DNA of 64,000 nucleotides from Arthrobacter sp. V1I9 (GTDB lineage Bacteria > Actinomycetota > Actinomycetes > Actinomycetales > Micrococcaceae), in assembly GCF_030817075.1 (NCBI RefSeq), contig NZ_JAUSYU010000001.1, positions 496,001-560,000 on the forward strand, given 5' to 3'. The translations under genes were made by a program, and so were the position numbers. The notes under the pieces are model-generated. The model was not told the DNA's origin, searched no databases, and saw only the letters and a list, made by a program, of their open reading frames with translations. Below are positions 10,456 to 18,146 of this stretch, piece after piece. The first letter of the stretch is position 1. Each line of letters starts with the position of its first letter.

Positions 10456-10833
10456 TTACAGCGGCAGCAACGCAGAGAGATCCGCGCGCAGGCCTGAAGC
10501 GGCTACCTTGCCGGCAGCGACCGCCTCTGCCCAGCTCAACTGGCCGGTCACCATCGCAAGCCAGGTGGCGGCGTCGCACTCAATCACATTAGGCGGCGTA
10601 CCGCGCGTGTGGCGCGGCCCCTCCACGCACTGCGTCACGCCGAAGGGCGGGACGCGCACCTCTACCGAATTTCCCGGCGCCCGCGCGGTGACCTCCTCAA
10701 GCGTGTACCTCACCGCGGTGGCCAGAAGGGGCCGGGGGACAGGAACGTCCGACGGCGGCCCGGCGGCTTTCCGCCACGCCGCCAGCGCCGCGGCGCCTTC
10801 TTCAACGTCGATACGACGGCGGGCTACAGGCAT
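10456..10833 (-). CDS. Sterol-carrier-like (SCP2-type) small protein
   Basis: A 125-residue protein resembling the actinobacterial 'sterol carrier family protein' group often found near purine-biosynthesis genes. The start chosen is the ATG at 10833 (MPVARRRIDVEEG), preceded by GAAGGA; an in-frame codon further upstream lacks a ribosome site. The segment VEVRVPPFGVTQC and the C-terminal WLAMVTGQLSWAEAVAAG fit the fold, which in relatives binds lipids or acts as an accessory domain. There is no signal peptide or membrane segment. Its role is not established. It is convergent with the SDR gene, 7 bp away. Confidence 0.65.
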   Translation of the reverse strand: MPVARRRIDVEEGAAALAAWRKAAGPPSDVPVPRPLLATAVRYTLEEVTARAPGNSVEVRVPPFGVTQCVEGPRHTRGTPPNVIECDAATWLAMVTGQLSWAEAVAAGKVAASGLRADLSALLPL

Positions 10834-10940
10834 GTTTCCGGCTTCCTTCGGGTGGGGACGCAGTGGCAAGGCAATCAGGGTACCGCGAACAGCGATCGGG
10901 ACGGAATCGCGGCAGCCCGCGGGTACCATCGGTAGCACCG

Positions 10941-11194
10941 ATCCTGAAGAACGGCCCGGCCGTCGTCGGGCTCTTCAAGGAGTGCTGGAGCGGAACGCGC
11001 TGACCTTCAATCCGGGCCGGGACCAGGACGCGCAGCCGGTGGGCTCCTTCACCGACGTGCGGGAGCTCCAGCAGGAACTCCAGGGCCATGGCATCCAGTT
11101 CCTCGCGGAAGCAGATGAAGGAACAACCGGGCCGGCGAGCTTCATTGTGGTGGATCCGGACGGCAATCCGGTGATCGTGGACCAGCACGTCTGA
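10941..11194 (+). pseudogene. Decayed VOC (glyoxalase-like) protein, C-terminal half only
   Basis: The last 60 codons encode a recognisable vicinal-oxygen-chelate domain end: ALTFNPGRDQDAQ, then FTDVRELQQELQGHGIQFL, then VVDPDGNPVIVDQHV. Just upstream, a different frame encodes ILKNGPAVVGLF, which is the segment that should precede LERNALTFNPG. A single missing base near 10972-10976 would join them. Nothing recognisable as the N-terminal half is found before 10941, where the divergent SCP-like gene begins. This is a 5'-truncated, frameshifted remnant. Confidence 0.65.
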
Positions 11195-11216
11195 GAATCC
11201 GCTGCTGCCGCGAGCC

Positions 11217-12233
11217 CTAGTCCAGGAGCGCTGAAACGGCCGGGCCCAGCCGGATCTGTCCCACCGGGCGGCCGCCGCCCAGCACGGGCTCCACGACTTT
11301 CTCCAGGACACTCGCAATCCCCGGAATTTCCACCGCGCCGGCCGCAGCGAGAAGGGTCAGCGCCACCAGCGAGGTGGCCCGGACATTCCCGTCCAATATC
11401 TTGACGGCCACGGAAACACCCTGCTGCGTTGCCATGGCGAGCACGCCTTCGGCGCCCACCTTGGCGATGACCTCCAGCTCGTCCATCACCAGGGTGTTGG
11501 CTTCGCCGCGCCCCTGGACAGCCCAGGGGTAGTCGAGCATTGACGTTGCGATGGTGGCGGCACGGGCGCTGAAACTCTGGTCGCCGGGCGCCTTGGCCAG
11601 CTGGGAGAAGCCCCGGGCCAGACCCTTGAGGGAAACCGCCGCCACGGGCGCGCCGCAGCCGTCAATCCCCAGATGCGCGATCTTTTCGCCCGCGTACTCC
11701 TCGATGACCGTGCGGACCCGCTGCTGCAGCGGGTGGTTGGGCTCCAAATAGCTGTGGGTATCCCAGCCGTTTTCCGTGCACGCCCACAGGAAGGCAGCGT
11801 GCTTGCCGGAACAGTTGAACGCCAGCCTCGTTTTTCCGCGTTCGGAGCGCACCAGCCAGTTGCGTGCGGTTTCATCCTGCGGCCACGCTTCCGGGCACTG
11901 CAGCTGGTCCTCGCGGACGCCGGCCGCCTTGAGCATCCCGGACACCACGTCCATATGGTCCAGCGAGCCCACGTGGCTTGCACAGGCCAGGGCCACCTGT
12001 GCGCCCCGGAGCGGTACTCCGGACTGCATCGACGCCAGTGCTTGGAACGGCTTCAGGGCTGACCTGGCGAAAATGGGGGTGCTGATGTCGCCAAGCTCTG
12101 TGACCACTGTCCCGTCTGCTGCGAGCAGCACGGCCGAGCCGATGTGCCGCGACTCAACAAAGCCGCTGCGCTCGATCACGGCCAGTTCGACGGCGGAGTC
12201 CACGGTGAAGGTGGCGTGCGGATTATGCGGCAT
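11217..12233 (-). CDS. Asparaginase (type II / AnsA-like thermolabile family)
   Basis: A 338-residue member of the L-asparaginase II family (the Rhizobium-type enzymes, unrelated to E. coli AnsB), which hydrolyse asparagine to aspartate and ammonia. Family motifs seen in order: RSALKPFQALA (serine/lysine pair), CASHVGSLDHM, FNCSGKHAAFLWAC and GIDGCGAPVAAVSL. The cysteines in the SGKH and DGCG motifs match the metal-binding site described for this family. It ends 22 bp from the VOC remnant and is divergent from nothing; its start lies 36 bp from the end of the next minus-strand gene. Cytoplasmic, no signal peptide. Confidence 0.88.
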   Translation of the reverse strand: MPHNPHATFTVDSAVELAVIERSGFVESRHIGSAVLLAADGTVVTELGDISTPIFARSALKPFQALASMQSGVPLRGAQVALACASHVGSLDHMDVVSGMLKAAGVREDQLQCPEAWPQDETARNWLVRSERGKTRLAFNCSGKHAAFLWACTENGWDTHSYLEPNHPLQQRVRTVIEEYAGEKIAHLGIDGCGAPVAAVSLKGLARGFSQLAKAPGDQSFSARAATIATSMLDYPWAVQGRGEANTLVMDELEVIAKVGAEGVLAMATQQGVSVAVKILDGNVRATSLVALTLLAAAGAVEIPGIASVLEKVVEPVLGGGRPVGQIRLGPAVSALLD

Positions 12234-12269
12234 GGTGCCAGTCTAGGGGCCCGCATGCCGGATGCCGGG

Positions 12270-13880
12270 CTACTCCACGGTGACCATGACCGACTGCCAG
12301 CCGGAAGCGCCGTCGGGAACGGGATCCGCCCGCTGGTCAGTTTGCACCTCACCGGACCCGTCGGTGGCACGCACTTTGATGTAGTGCGGCCCGGGCGCGG
12401 CGTCCCATTCATAGGACCACTGGCGCCACGTCACCAGGGACGCCTCGGTGGACAGGTCCGCCTCCACCCAGCCGGCGTTGTCGATCTGGATCTCCACCTT
12501 GGTGATGCCGCGGGTCTGCGCCCAGGCGGTACCGCCCACGGCAACCTTCCCGGCGGGAACTTTAGCGAAGGATTTGGGGACGTCCACGCGCGCCATGGTC
12601 TTGATGGGCCCCCGTTCGGACCAGCCCCGCTCCGTCCAGTACGCCTTGCTGTCGGCGAACCGGGTGACCTCGAGGTCCACCACCCATTTGGTGGCGGAAA
12701 CGAACCCGTAGAGTCCCGGAACCACCATCCGCACCGGGTAGCCGTGTTCGAGGGGGAGCGGCTCGTCGTTCATGCCGATGGCCAGGATGGCGTCACGGCC
12801 GTCCTGCAGGACCTCGAGCGGGGTGGACGCGCTGAAGCCGTCGACGGAGGTTGAGAGCACCATGTCCGCCCCGTCCTTCGGCTTCGCCCGCTTCAACACC
12901 TCGCGGATGGGCAGGCCCAGCCATTTGGCGTTGCCGGCGAGGTTGCCGCCGACCGGATTGGAGACGCAGGTGAGGGTCACGTGCGATTCGATCAGGTCGG
13001 CGTCGAGCAGGTCCTGGAACGTGAGCCGGACCTCCTCCTCCACCAGCCCATGGACCCGCAGCTCCCACTCGTCCAGGTTAATTTCCGGGACGCTGAGGGC
13101 CGTATCAATGCGGTAGAACTCACCATTGGGCGTCACCCACGGCGCGACCCCCGGCACCGGCGACTGGACGCCGGCCGGAACGGCAGCAGCAGCCTTCACA
13201 GGCACGGGAAGCTGCACGGCATCCCGCGCCTGGGCGATATTGCTGCGGGCAGTGCTCAGGAGGCGGCCGCCCGTGGCAGCGATGCCGGCAGCGGCTGCGG
13301 TGATCCCGGCTGCGGTGAAGAATCGGCGGCGGCTGCCGCCCGGAGTGTCCGCTGCGGCGTCGGCGGGCGCAACATTCGTGTCCCACAGTGGGGCAATCAA
13401 GAACCGCAGGGCGGCCAGGCCCGCGAGCGTGCCCACCAACGAGGGTATGGCATCCGCCGGCCCTACGCCTGCCCGGGTCACCACGCTGGCCACGATCACC
13501 GCACCCATGAACAGGACGCCCAAAACTCCCAGCGCCCAGCGCCGGTACGCCACCACTCCCAGTACGCAGGCCAGGACGGCGATGGTCAGTCCCATGCCCA
13601 CAAAGAGGGCGGCTTTGTCATTGGTTCCGAACGTGGCGATCGCAAAATCCTTCAGCCAGGACGGCGTGAAGTCGATGAACGTGGATCCCAGCGCGATGAC
13701 GGGTGTGGCGCGGGCGGTGAAAAAGGCTCCAACCAGCTCAGCCACGGCCAGGACGACGGCGGCAGCCACCACGCCTGCCAGCGCAGCCATGGCGGTGGGA
13801 CCCTTGAGCCAATTCCGAAGCTTTTTCATGACATGGGTTCGGAGCGAAGCGGGCCGGGGATTGTTCTGCAAGGCTGACAC
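12270..13880 (-). CDS. Membrane-anchored sulfite-oxidase-family molybdoenzyme with internal twin-arginine motif
   Basis: A 536-residue protein. Four hydrophobic helices (about residues 28-52, 90-112, 115-135, 143-165) precede SRRRFF at 183-188 and a fifth hydrophobic stretch, so the catalytic domain appears to be exported by Tat after Sec-inserted helices. The catalytic part has the oxidoreductase molybdopterin domain with Mo-ligand Cys305 in TLTCVSNPVGG, then a C-terminal Mo-co dimerisation (Ig-like) domain. The family oxidises sulfite or reduces S/N-oxides outside the membrane; the substrate here is unknown. The GTG at 13880 leaves only 17 bp to purD; the ATG at 13829 is an alternative start that gives more room for promoters. 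Confidence 0.85.
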   Translation of the reverse strand: MSALQNNPRPASLRTHVMKKLRNWLKGPTAMAALAGVVAAAVVLAVAELVGAFFTARATPVIALGSTFIDFTPSWLKDFAIATFGTNDKAALFVGMGLTIAVLACVLGVVAYRRWALGVLGVLFMGAVIVASVVTRAGVGPADAIPSLVGTLAGLAALRFLIAPLWDTNVAPADAAADTPGGSRRRFFTAAGITAAAAGIAATGGRLLSTARSNIAQARDAVQLPVPVKAAAAVPAGVQSPVPGVAPWVTPNGEFYRIDTALSVPEINLDEWELRVHGLVEEEVRLTFQDLLDADLIESHVTLTCVSNPVGGNLAGNAKWLGLPIREVLKRAKPKDGADMVLSTSVDGFSASTPLEVLQDGRDAILAIGMNDEPLPLEHGYPVRMVVPGLYGFVSATKWVVDLEVTRFADSKAYWTERGWSERGPIKTMARVDVPKSFAKVPAGKVAVGGTAWAQTRGITKVEIQIDNAGWVEADLSTEASLVTWRQWSYEWDAAPGPHYIKVRATDGSGEVQTDQRADPVPDGASGWQSVMVTVE

Positions 13881-13897
13881 AGCTTAGGAGCGGGCGG

Positions 13898-15238
13898 GTG
13901 CACAAAGTACCCTTGGTGACTGTGAAGGTACTCGTCATCGGCCCCGGAGGCCGCGAACACGCCATTGTCCGCTCCCTGCTCGCCGACCCCAACGTGTCCG
14001 AGGTCCATGCCGCTCCCGGCAATGCCGGCATCAGCAAGCTGGTCCCCACCCACACAATCAACGGCAATGATCCCGACGCCGTCGCCGCCCTGGCCATGAA
14101 GCTCGCCGTGGACCTCGTGGTAGTGGGCCCCGAGGCGCCGCTGGCGGCAGGTGTCTCCGACGCCGTCCGCGATGCCGGGATCCCGGTGTTCGGCCCCAGC
14201 AAGGCGGCCGCGCAGCTCGAAGCCTCCAAGGCATTCGCCAAGGAAATCATGGCCGAGGCCGGCGTGCCGACGGCCATGGCAATGGTCGCCACCAACGCCG
14301 ACGAAGCCGCTTCGGCCCTGGACACGTTCGGCGCGCCGTACGTGGTGAAGGACGACGGCCTCGCTGCCGGCAAGGGTGTGGTGGTCACCAGGAACCGCGA
14401 CGAGGCCCTGGCACACGCACAGTCCTGCTTCGATGCCGGCGGCTCCGTGGTGATCGAGGAGTTCCTGGACGGGCCCGAAGTTTCCCTCTTTGTCCTCTGC
14501 GACGGGCACAACACCGTGGCGCTGTCACCGGCCCAGGACTTCAAGCGGATCTTCGACAACGACGAAGGACCTAACACCGGCGGAATGGGTGCCTACACGC
14601 CCTTGGAATGGGCACCGGAAGGGCTGGTCCAGGAGGTCCTGGACCGTGTAGCCCAGCCCACGGTCAACGAGATGGCCAGCCGCGGCACCCCGTTCGTGGG
14701 CGTGCTGTTTGTGGGGCTCGCGCTGACCTCGCGCGGCACCCGCGTGATCGAATTCAACGTCCGTTTTGGCGACCCGGAAACCCAGGCCGTGCTGGCGCGG
14801 CTCAAGACGCCGCTCGGTGCCCTGCTGCTCGCAGCCGCCAAGGGCGAACTGGACAAGGCAGAGGAGCTGCGCTGGGCGAAGGACACTGCCGTCGCCGTCG
14901 TCGTCGCTTCCGAAAACTACCCTGACAGCCCCCGTACCGGTGACAGGATCCGCGGGCTGAAAAAGGTCGAAGCCCTGGACGGCGTGCACGTGATCCACGC
15001 CGGCACCTCCTTTGACGAGGACGGCAAGGTTGTCTCCGCCGGCGGGCGTGTACTTGCGGTCGTGGCGTTGGGCAGCGACCTGGTGGAGGCGCGGGAAAGA
15101 GCCTACGACGGCGTGGAGCTGGTCCAGCTGGAAGGCTCGCAGTTCCGCACGGACATCGGCCGCAAAGCCGCCCGTGGCGAGATTCGGGTATCATCAGCCG
15201 CTACCGGATCGCTGCCCGTAACGAAGGGGAAGGCCTAG
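13898..15238 (+). CDS. purD: Phosphoribosylamine--glycine ligase
   Basis: PurD joins glycine to phosphoribosylamine using ATP in the second step of purine biosynthesis. The 446-residue product has the N-terminal KVLVIGPGGREHAI motif, GPEAPLAAGVSDA, the ATP-grasp core with KDDGLAAGKGV, and the PurD signature RFGDPETQ. The GTG at 13898 has AGGAG 8 bp upstream; GTG codons at 13916 and 13922 are alternatives that give the usual short N-terminus. It runs into purC with a single base between stop and start, a tight operon. Length and motifs are intact. Confidence 0.96.
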   Translation: MHKVPLVTVKVLVIGPGGREHAIVRSLLADPNVSEVHAAPGNAGISKLVPTHTINGNDPDAVAALAMKLAVDLVVVGPEAPLAAGVSDAVRDAGIPVFGPSKAAAQLEASKAFAKEIMAEAGVPTAMAMVATNADEAASALDTFGAPYVVKDDGLAAGKGVVVTRNRDEALAHAQSCFDAGGSVVIEEFLDGPEVSLFVLCDGHNTVALSPAQDFKRIFDNDEGPNTGGMGAYTPLEWAPEGLVQEVLDRVAQPTVNEMASRGTPFVGVLFVGLALTSRGTRVIEFNVRFGDPETQAVLARLKTPLGALLLAAAKGELDKAEELRWAKDTAVAVVVASENYPDSPRTGDRIRGLKKVEALDGVHVIHAGTSFDEDGKVVSAGGRVLAVVALGSDLVEARERAYDGVELVQLEGSQFRTDIGRKAARGEIRVSSAATGSLPVTKGKA

Positions 15239-15239
15239 C

Positions 15240-16178
15240 ATGAGCGCGAATTCCGCAGCACGCGGTTTTAGTACCACCACCCTGGACCTGCCGGGTTGGA
15301 CGCACGTCTACTCCGGCAAGGTCCGTGACCTTTACGAACCGGCCGACGAGTCCGTCCGGCAGCGGGTGGGCCGGGACTGCGTACTGGTGGTGGCCAGTGA
15401 CCGCATCAGTGCCTTCGACCACGTCCTCACCAGCGAAATTCCGGACAAGGGGCGAATTCTCACCCAGCTCAGCCTCTGGTGGTTCGACCAGCTGGGCGTG
15501 GAGCATCACGTCCTGGCCTCCACAGTGGAGGACGGTGTGCCGGCGGCCGTTGAAGGCCGGGCCATGATCTGCAAGAAGCTGGACATGTTCCCGGTGGAGT
15601 GCATCGCCCGCGGCTATCTCACGGGCTCAGGCCTGCTGGAGTACAAAGCCGCGGGGACTGTGTGCAGTATCCCGCTGCCGGAAGGCCTGGTGGACGGTTC
15701 ACGGCTGGAGCAGGCCATCTTCACGCCGTCGGCCAAGGCGGCAGTGGGTGAGCATGACGAGAACATCCCGTATGACGCCGTGGTGGCAATGGTCGGCGAT
15801 GATATCGCAGGCCGGTTGAGCCAGCTCACCCTGGAGATCTACACCAAGGCCGAGGGAATCGCCCGCGCACGCGGCATCATCCTTGCCGACACCAAGGTGG
15901 AGTTTGGCTACGACGCCGTCTCCGGTTCCATTACCCTGGGCGACGAGGTTCTGACACCGGATTCGTCACGGTTCTGGGACGCTGCCACCTACCAGCCGGG
16001 ACAGGCGCAGCCCTCCTACGACAAGCAGTACGTCCGGGACTGGTTGACCTCGGCTGAGTCCGGCTGGAACAGGGCAACGGACACGCCTCCGCCCGCCCTG
16101 CCCGCCGAAGTTGTAGAGCGGACCCGCGGCCGCTACGTGGAGGCCTACGAGAAGCTGACCGGGCGGGCGTTCGCGTAA
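15240..16178 (+). CDS. purC: SAICAR synthetase (phosphoribosylaminoimidazole-succinocarboxamide synthase)
   Basis: PurC condenses CAIR with aspartate in purine biosynthesis. The 312-residue length is that of the longer, eukaryote-like actinobacterial form. Motifs include YSGKVRDLYE near the N-terminus (ATP-binding glycine loop), ASDRISAFD, VECIARGYLTGSG and the C-terminal signature LADTKVEFG. It begins one base after purD and is surely cotranscribed. No terminator is apparent in the 54 bp before the convergent regulator gene. Confidence 0.96.
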   Translation: MSANSAARGFSTTTLDLPGWTHVYSGKVRDLYEPADESVRQRVGRDCVLVVASDRISAFDHVLTSEIPDKGRILTQLSLWWFDQLGVEHHVLASTVEDGVPAAVEGRAMICKKLDMFPVECIARGYLTGSGLLEYKAAGTVCSIPLPEGLVDGSRLEQAIFTPSAKAAVGEHDENIPYDAVVAMVGDDIAGRLSQLTLEIYTKAEGIARARGIILADTKVEFGYDAVSGSITLGDEVLTPDSSRFWDAATYQPGQAQPSYDKQYVRDWLTSAESGWNRATDTPPPALPAEVVERTRGRYVEAYEKLTGRAFA

Positions 16179-16232
16179 ACCGCTGTGCAGGTTCGGACCC
16201 GGCCCGCCCCTCGCCTACGCTGCTGGCTCTAG

Positions 16233-17507
16233 TCAGCTGGCCTTTGCGTCTTTAGTCGCGGCATCTGTCCGCTGTTGGGCGAGCCGGATCTCCAGCATCG
16301 CGTCCAATGCCTGCTGGATGAGATCCTGGGCCCCGGCGGAGCTGAAGGCCTTTTGTGCTTCCTGAAGGAATATCAGAGCTTCATCGGCTTCGCCTGCGGC
16401 CTTAAGCGATTTGCCGAGTAGTAATGAAACCTCGCCGGCCGTGTGCTTGGCGAGTGCGTCACGCTGTGCGTGGACCTCCCGGAGCTTCTGGATTGCGGCC
16501 ACAATGTCACCGGTCAGGTACAGCCAGCGGGCGCGGATGAAAGCGACTTCGAGCTCGTCGCTTTTCATTTCGTAAACAATCGAAAACGCGAGTTCGGCCC
16601 GCTCGATCGAGGCGAGCGTCTCGGGCTCCACAATGCCGGCCTGTAGCCGCACGGCCGCAGAAGCTTTGTTGAACCGTGCCCACATCTCGATGTCATTGGC
16701 CGGGGAAAGCAGCTTTGCCGCCCGTTCGTGTTCCTTGACTCCCTCTCCGTAGTCATGCCGCATAAAGGCGACATTTCCCACGACCCATGCCACTTCACCG
16801 GCAAGCTGGGGCATTGAATCTTCGTCCACTTGCGTGACGAGGACCCGGCAGTGGGTCCACGCCTCGTCCAGTCGGCCGCTTTCCGCCAGAGCCCCGATGA
16901 GGACCCGCAAAGCGCCCGTAATGATGGTGGAACTTGGCGGCAGCTGCTCCGCCAGCTTCATCGCTTCCATTGCTTGATCCACAGCGGCAGACAGCTGTCC
17001 CTGCCGTTGCAAAACAGCCGCAAGCATTTGACGGGCGCGCACACCCAGTCCCACGGACTCCCTCGCCATCGGGTGTTCCAGCAGGCGTTCGGTAATCTGC
17101 TGGCATTCCACCAAATCACCATGGCGCAACAAGCATTCCGCCTGCATGTAAGTCATATTCCACCACGCGCTGGTGTTCTTACCCTCGAGAGCGATTTTGG
17201 CGGCAGTTGCAGCATGGCTGGCTGCCAGGGGGTAATCCCGCAAATCCCACGCTTGCCGGGCGTACAGACCTGCCAGCACGTATTCCGCGTCGCTGAGAGA
17301 GATTGGCTGGCTCCAGGCTTCCAAGGCTTTGGGCGCCAGTTCGAGCCTTCTGGCCAGCTCCTCGATCACTTCAGCCGTGGGCTCCCGTCGGCCGGTTTCA
17401 AGCAGTGAGATATAGCTTGGCGAATACAGGTCCTTCCCCAGTTCGGCCTGCGTCATCCCACGTTCGAGCCGCTCTGCCCGGAGCTTCTCCCCGAATCCGT
17501 TGCCCAC
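16233..17507 (-). CDS. HTH-TPR transcriptional regulator, candidate peptide-pheromone receptor
   Basis: A 424-residue cytoplasmic protein: an N-terminal HTH_3/Xre domain (about residues 5-62, with MTQAELGKDLYSPSYISLLE as the helix-turn-helix) followed by a long all-helical array that reads as TPR repeats to the C-terminus. This is the layout of RRNPP-type receptors (Rap/Rgg/NprR/PlcR/PrgX), whose TPRs bind imported signal peptides. The start is set at GTG 17507, because AAAGGAG sits 6 bp upstream; the upstream in-frame ATG at 17522 lies before this ribosome site. It is divergent from a small secreted peptide gene with repeated SGNWPNPM. Receptor function is inferred from architecture and context, not proven. 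Confidence 0.85.
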   Translation of the reverse strand: MGNGFGEKLRAERLERGMTQAELGKDLYSPSYISLLETGRREPTAEVIEELARRLELAPKALEAWSQPISLSDAEYVLAGLYARQAWDLRDYPLAASHAATAAKIALEGKNTSAWWNMTYMQAECLLRHGDLVECQQITERLLEHPMARESVGLGVRARQMLAAVLQRQGQLSAAVDQAMEAMKLAEQLPPSSTIITGALRVLIGALAESGRLDEAWTHCRVLVTQVDEDSMPQLAGEVAWVVGNVAFMRHDYGEGVKEHERAAKLLSPANDIEMWARFNKASAAVRLQAGIVEPETLASIERAELAFSIVYEMKSDELEVAFIRARWLYLTGDIVAAIQKLREVHAQRDALAKHTAGEVSLLLGKSLKAAGEADEALIFLQEAQKAFSSAGAQDLIQQALDAMLEIRLAQQRTDAATKDAKAS

Positions 17508-17544
17508 GGGATCTCCTTTCATTCGGACGGCCTGAAACCGGTGC

Positions 17545-17575
17545 TTGACAGTCCCTGTGCAAAACATTTTACAAT
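17545..17575 (+). promoter_or_regulatory. Predicted promoter of the prepeptide gene
   Basis: TTGACA (17545-17550) matches the -35 consensus exactly and TACAAT (17570-17575) is a good -10 box, but the spacer is 19 bp. Such a long spacer often marks activator-dependent promoters, which would fit control by the divergent regulator. Predicted leader is about 55 nt, with AGAGGAA 5 bp before the ATG at 17636. Confidence 0.5.
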
Positions 17576-17584
17576 GAGTGTCAA
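17545..17584. promoter_or_regulatory. TTGACA/TGTCAA inverted repeat between regulator and prepeptide
   Basis: TTGACA at 17545-17550 and TGTCAA at 17579-17584 are perfect inverted copies with centres 34 bp apart. They may be an operator pair flanking the prepeptide -10 region, or simply face-to-face -35 boxes. Confidence 0.35.
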
Positions 17585-17635
17585 CAAGGACAGTGCTGGC
17601 TTTGTGAGGTATCCGACTCGTATAGAGGAACTAAT

Positions 17636-17860
17636 ATGTTGAAGAAGATTGCAGCGGCCGCAGTACTTGCGGGTGCCCTGGCGTTTTCCGCCGCGGCCCC
17701 GGCCGTACTGGCGGCCGGTTCCCCTGCGGATAACGCCGGCATCTCTGCAGGGAGCGGCAACTGGCCGAACCCCATGACAGAGAAAGAGAAAGGGAAGAAG
17801 GTCAAGAGCACGGACGCTACGTACGACACGTACAGCGGCAACTGGCCTAACCCGATGTAG
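17636..17860 (+). CDS. Small secreted prepeptide with two SGNWPNPM repeats, candidate signalling pheromone
   Basis: A 74-residue product. Residues 1-26 are a clear Sec signal peptide (MLKKIAAAAVLAGALAF, then a small-residue region ending VLA). The exported part contains SGNWPNPM at residues 40-47 and again at 67-74, the extreme C-terminus, separated by a Lys-rich spacer (48-66). The two copies are encoded at 17753-17776 and 17834-17857 and differ only at two synonymous third positions, so selection acts on the peptide. Position, size and C-terminal motif resemble Phr-type prepeptides, some of which carry several copies of the mature signal. The mature form and role are inferred. It lies between the divergent HTH-TPR gene and a terminator. 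Confidence 0.85.
   Translation: MLKKIAAAAVLAGALAFSAAAPAVLAAGSPADNAGISAGSGNWPNPMTEKEKGKKVKSTDATYDTYSGNWPNPM
17753..17776 (+). repeat. First SGNWPNPM-encoding copy
   Basis: Twenty-four bases encoding residues 40-47. The proline codon CCG and the later proline codon CCC differ from the second copy; all amino acids are identical. Confidence 0.95.
17834..17857 (+). repeat. Second, C-terminal SGNWPNPM-encoding copy
   Basis: Encodes residues 67-74, directly followed by the TAG stop. It uses CCT and CCG where the first copy has CCG and CCC. Confidence 0.95.
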
Positions 17861-17886
17861 TAGCTTCCTCAACAAGGAGGCGAGGG

Positions 17887-17914
17887 AGGCCCCGGAGCAT
17901 CTGCTTCGGGGCCT
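17887..17914 (+). terminator. Rho-independent terminator of the prepeptide gene
   Basis: AGGCCCCGGAG pairs with CTTCGGGGCCT (one G-U pair), 26 bp past the stop, followed by TTTCCCTTT. A single-gene transcript for the prepeptide is therefore likely. Confidence 0.75.
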
Positions 17915-17959
17915 TTCCCTTTCCCGGGAAGCCGCAGGTCCGGGGGATCCGGTCACGCA

Positions 17960-17991
17960 AAAAGAGGGCCTCCGTGTGGAGACCCTCTTTT
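17960..17991 (-). terminator. Terminator downstream of tRNA-Pro
   Basis: AAAAGAGGG and CCCTCTTTT form a hairpin with A/T tails on both sides, just past the 3' end of the minus-strand tRNA. It could act in both directions. Confidence 0.75.
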
Positions 17992-17997
17992 GTTTGG

Positions 17998-18071
<74 letters not shown>

Positions 18072-18146
18072 ATCCGCTGCAAAAGCAACTTTACAAGAAT
18101 AGCCGATGCGGGCCCTCGATGCGAAATCCGCAGCCTCCACGGCCGG

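Noticed and set aside
10508..11194. 228-residue plus-strand frame ending in the VOC-like segment
   Set aside because: Its first 140 residues are antisense to the SCP-like gene; only the end is VOC-like, so it is treated as a remnant rather than a fusion protein.
17753..17857. SGNWPNPM-encoding repeats as a CRISPR-like array or simple DNA duplication
   Set aside because: Only two copies, in frame, with synonymous differences and no spacer regularity or cas genes.
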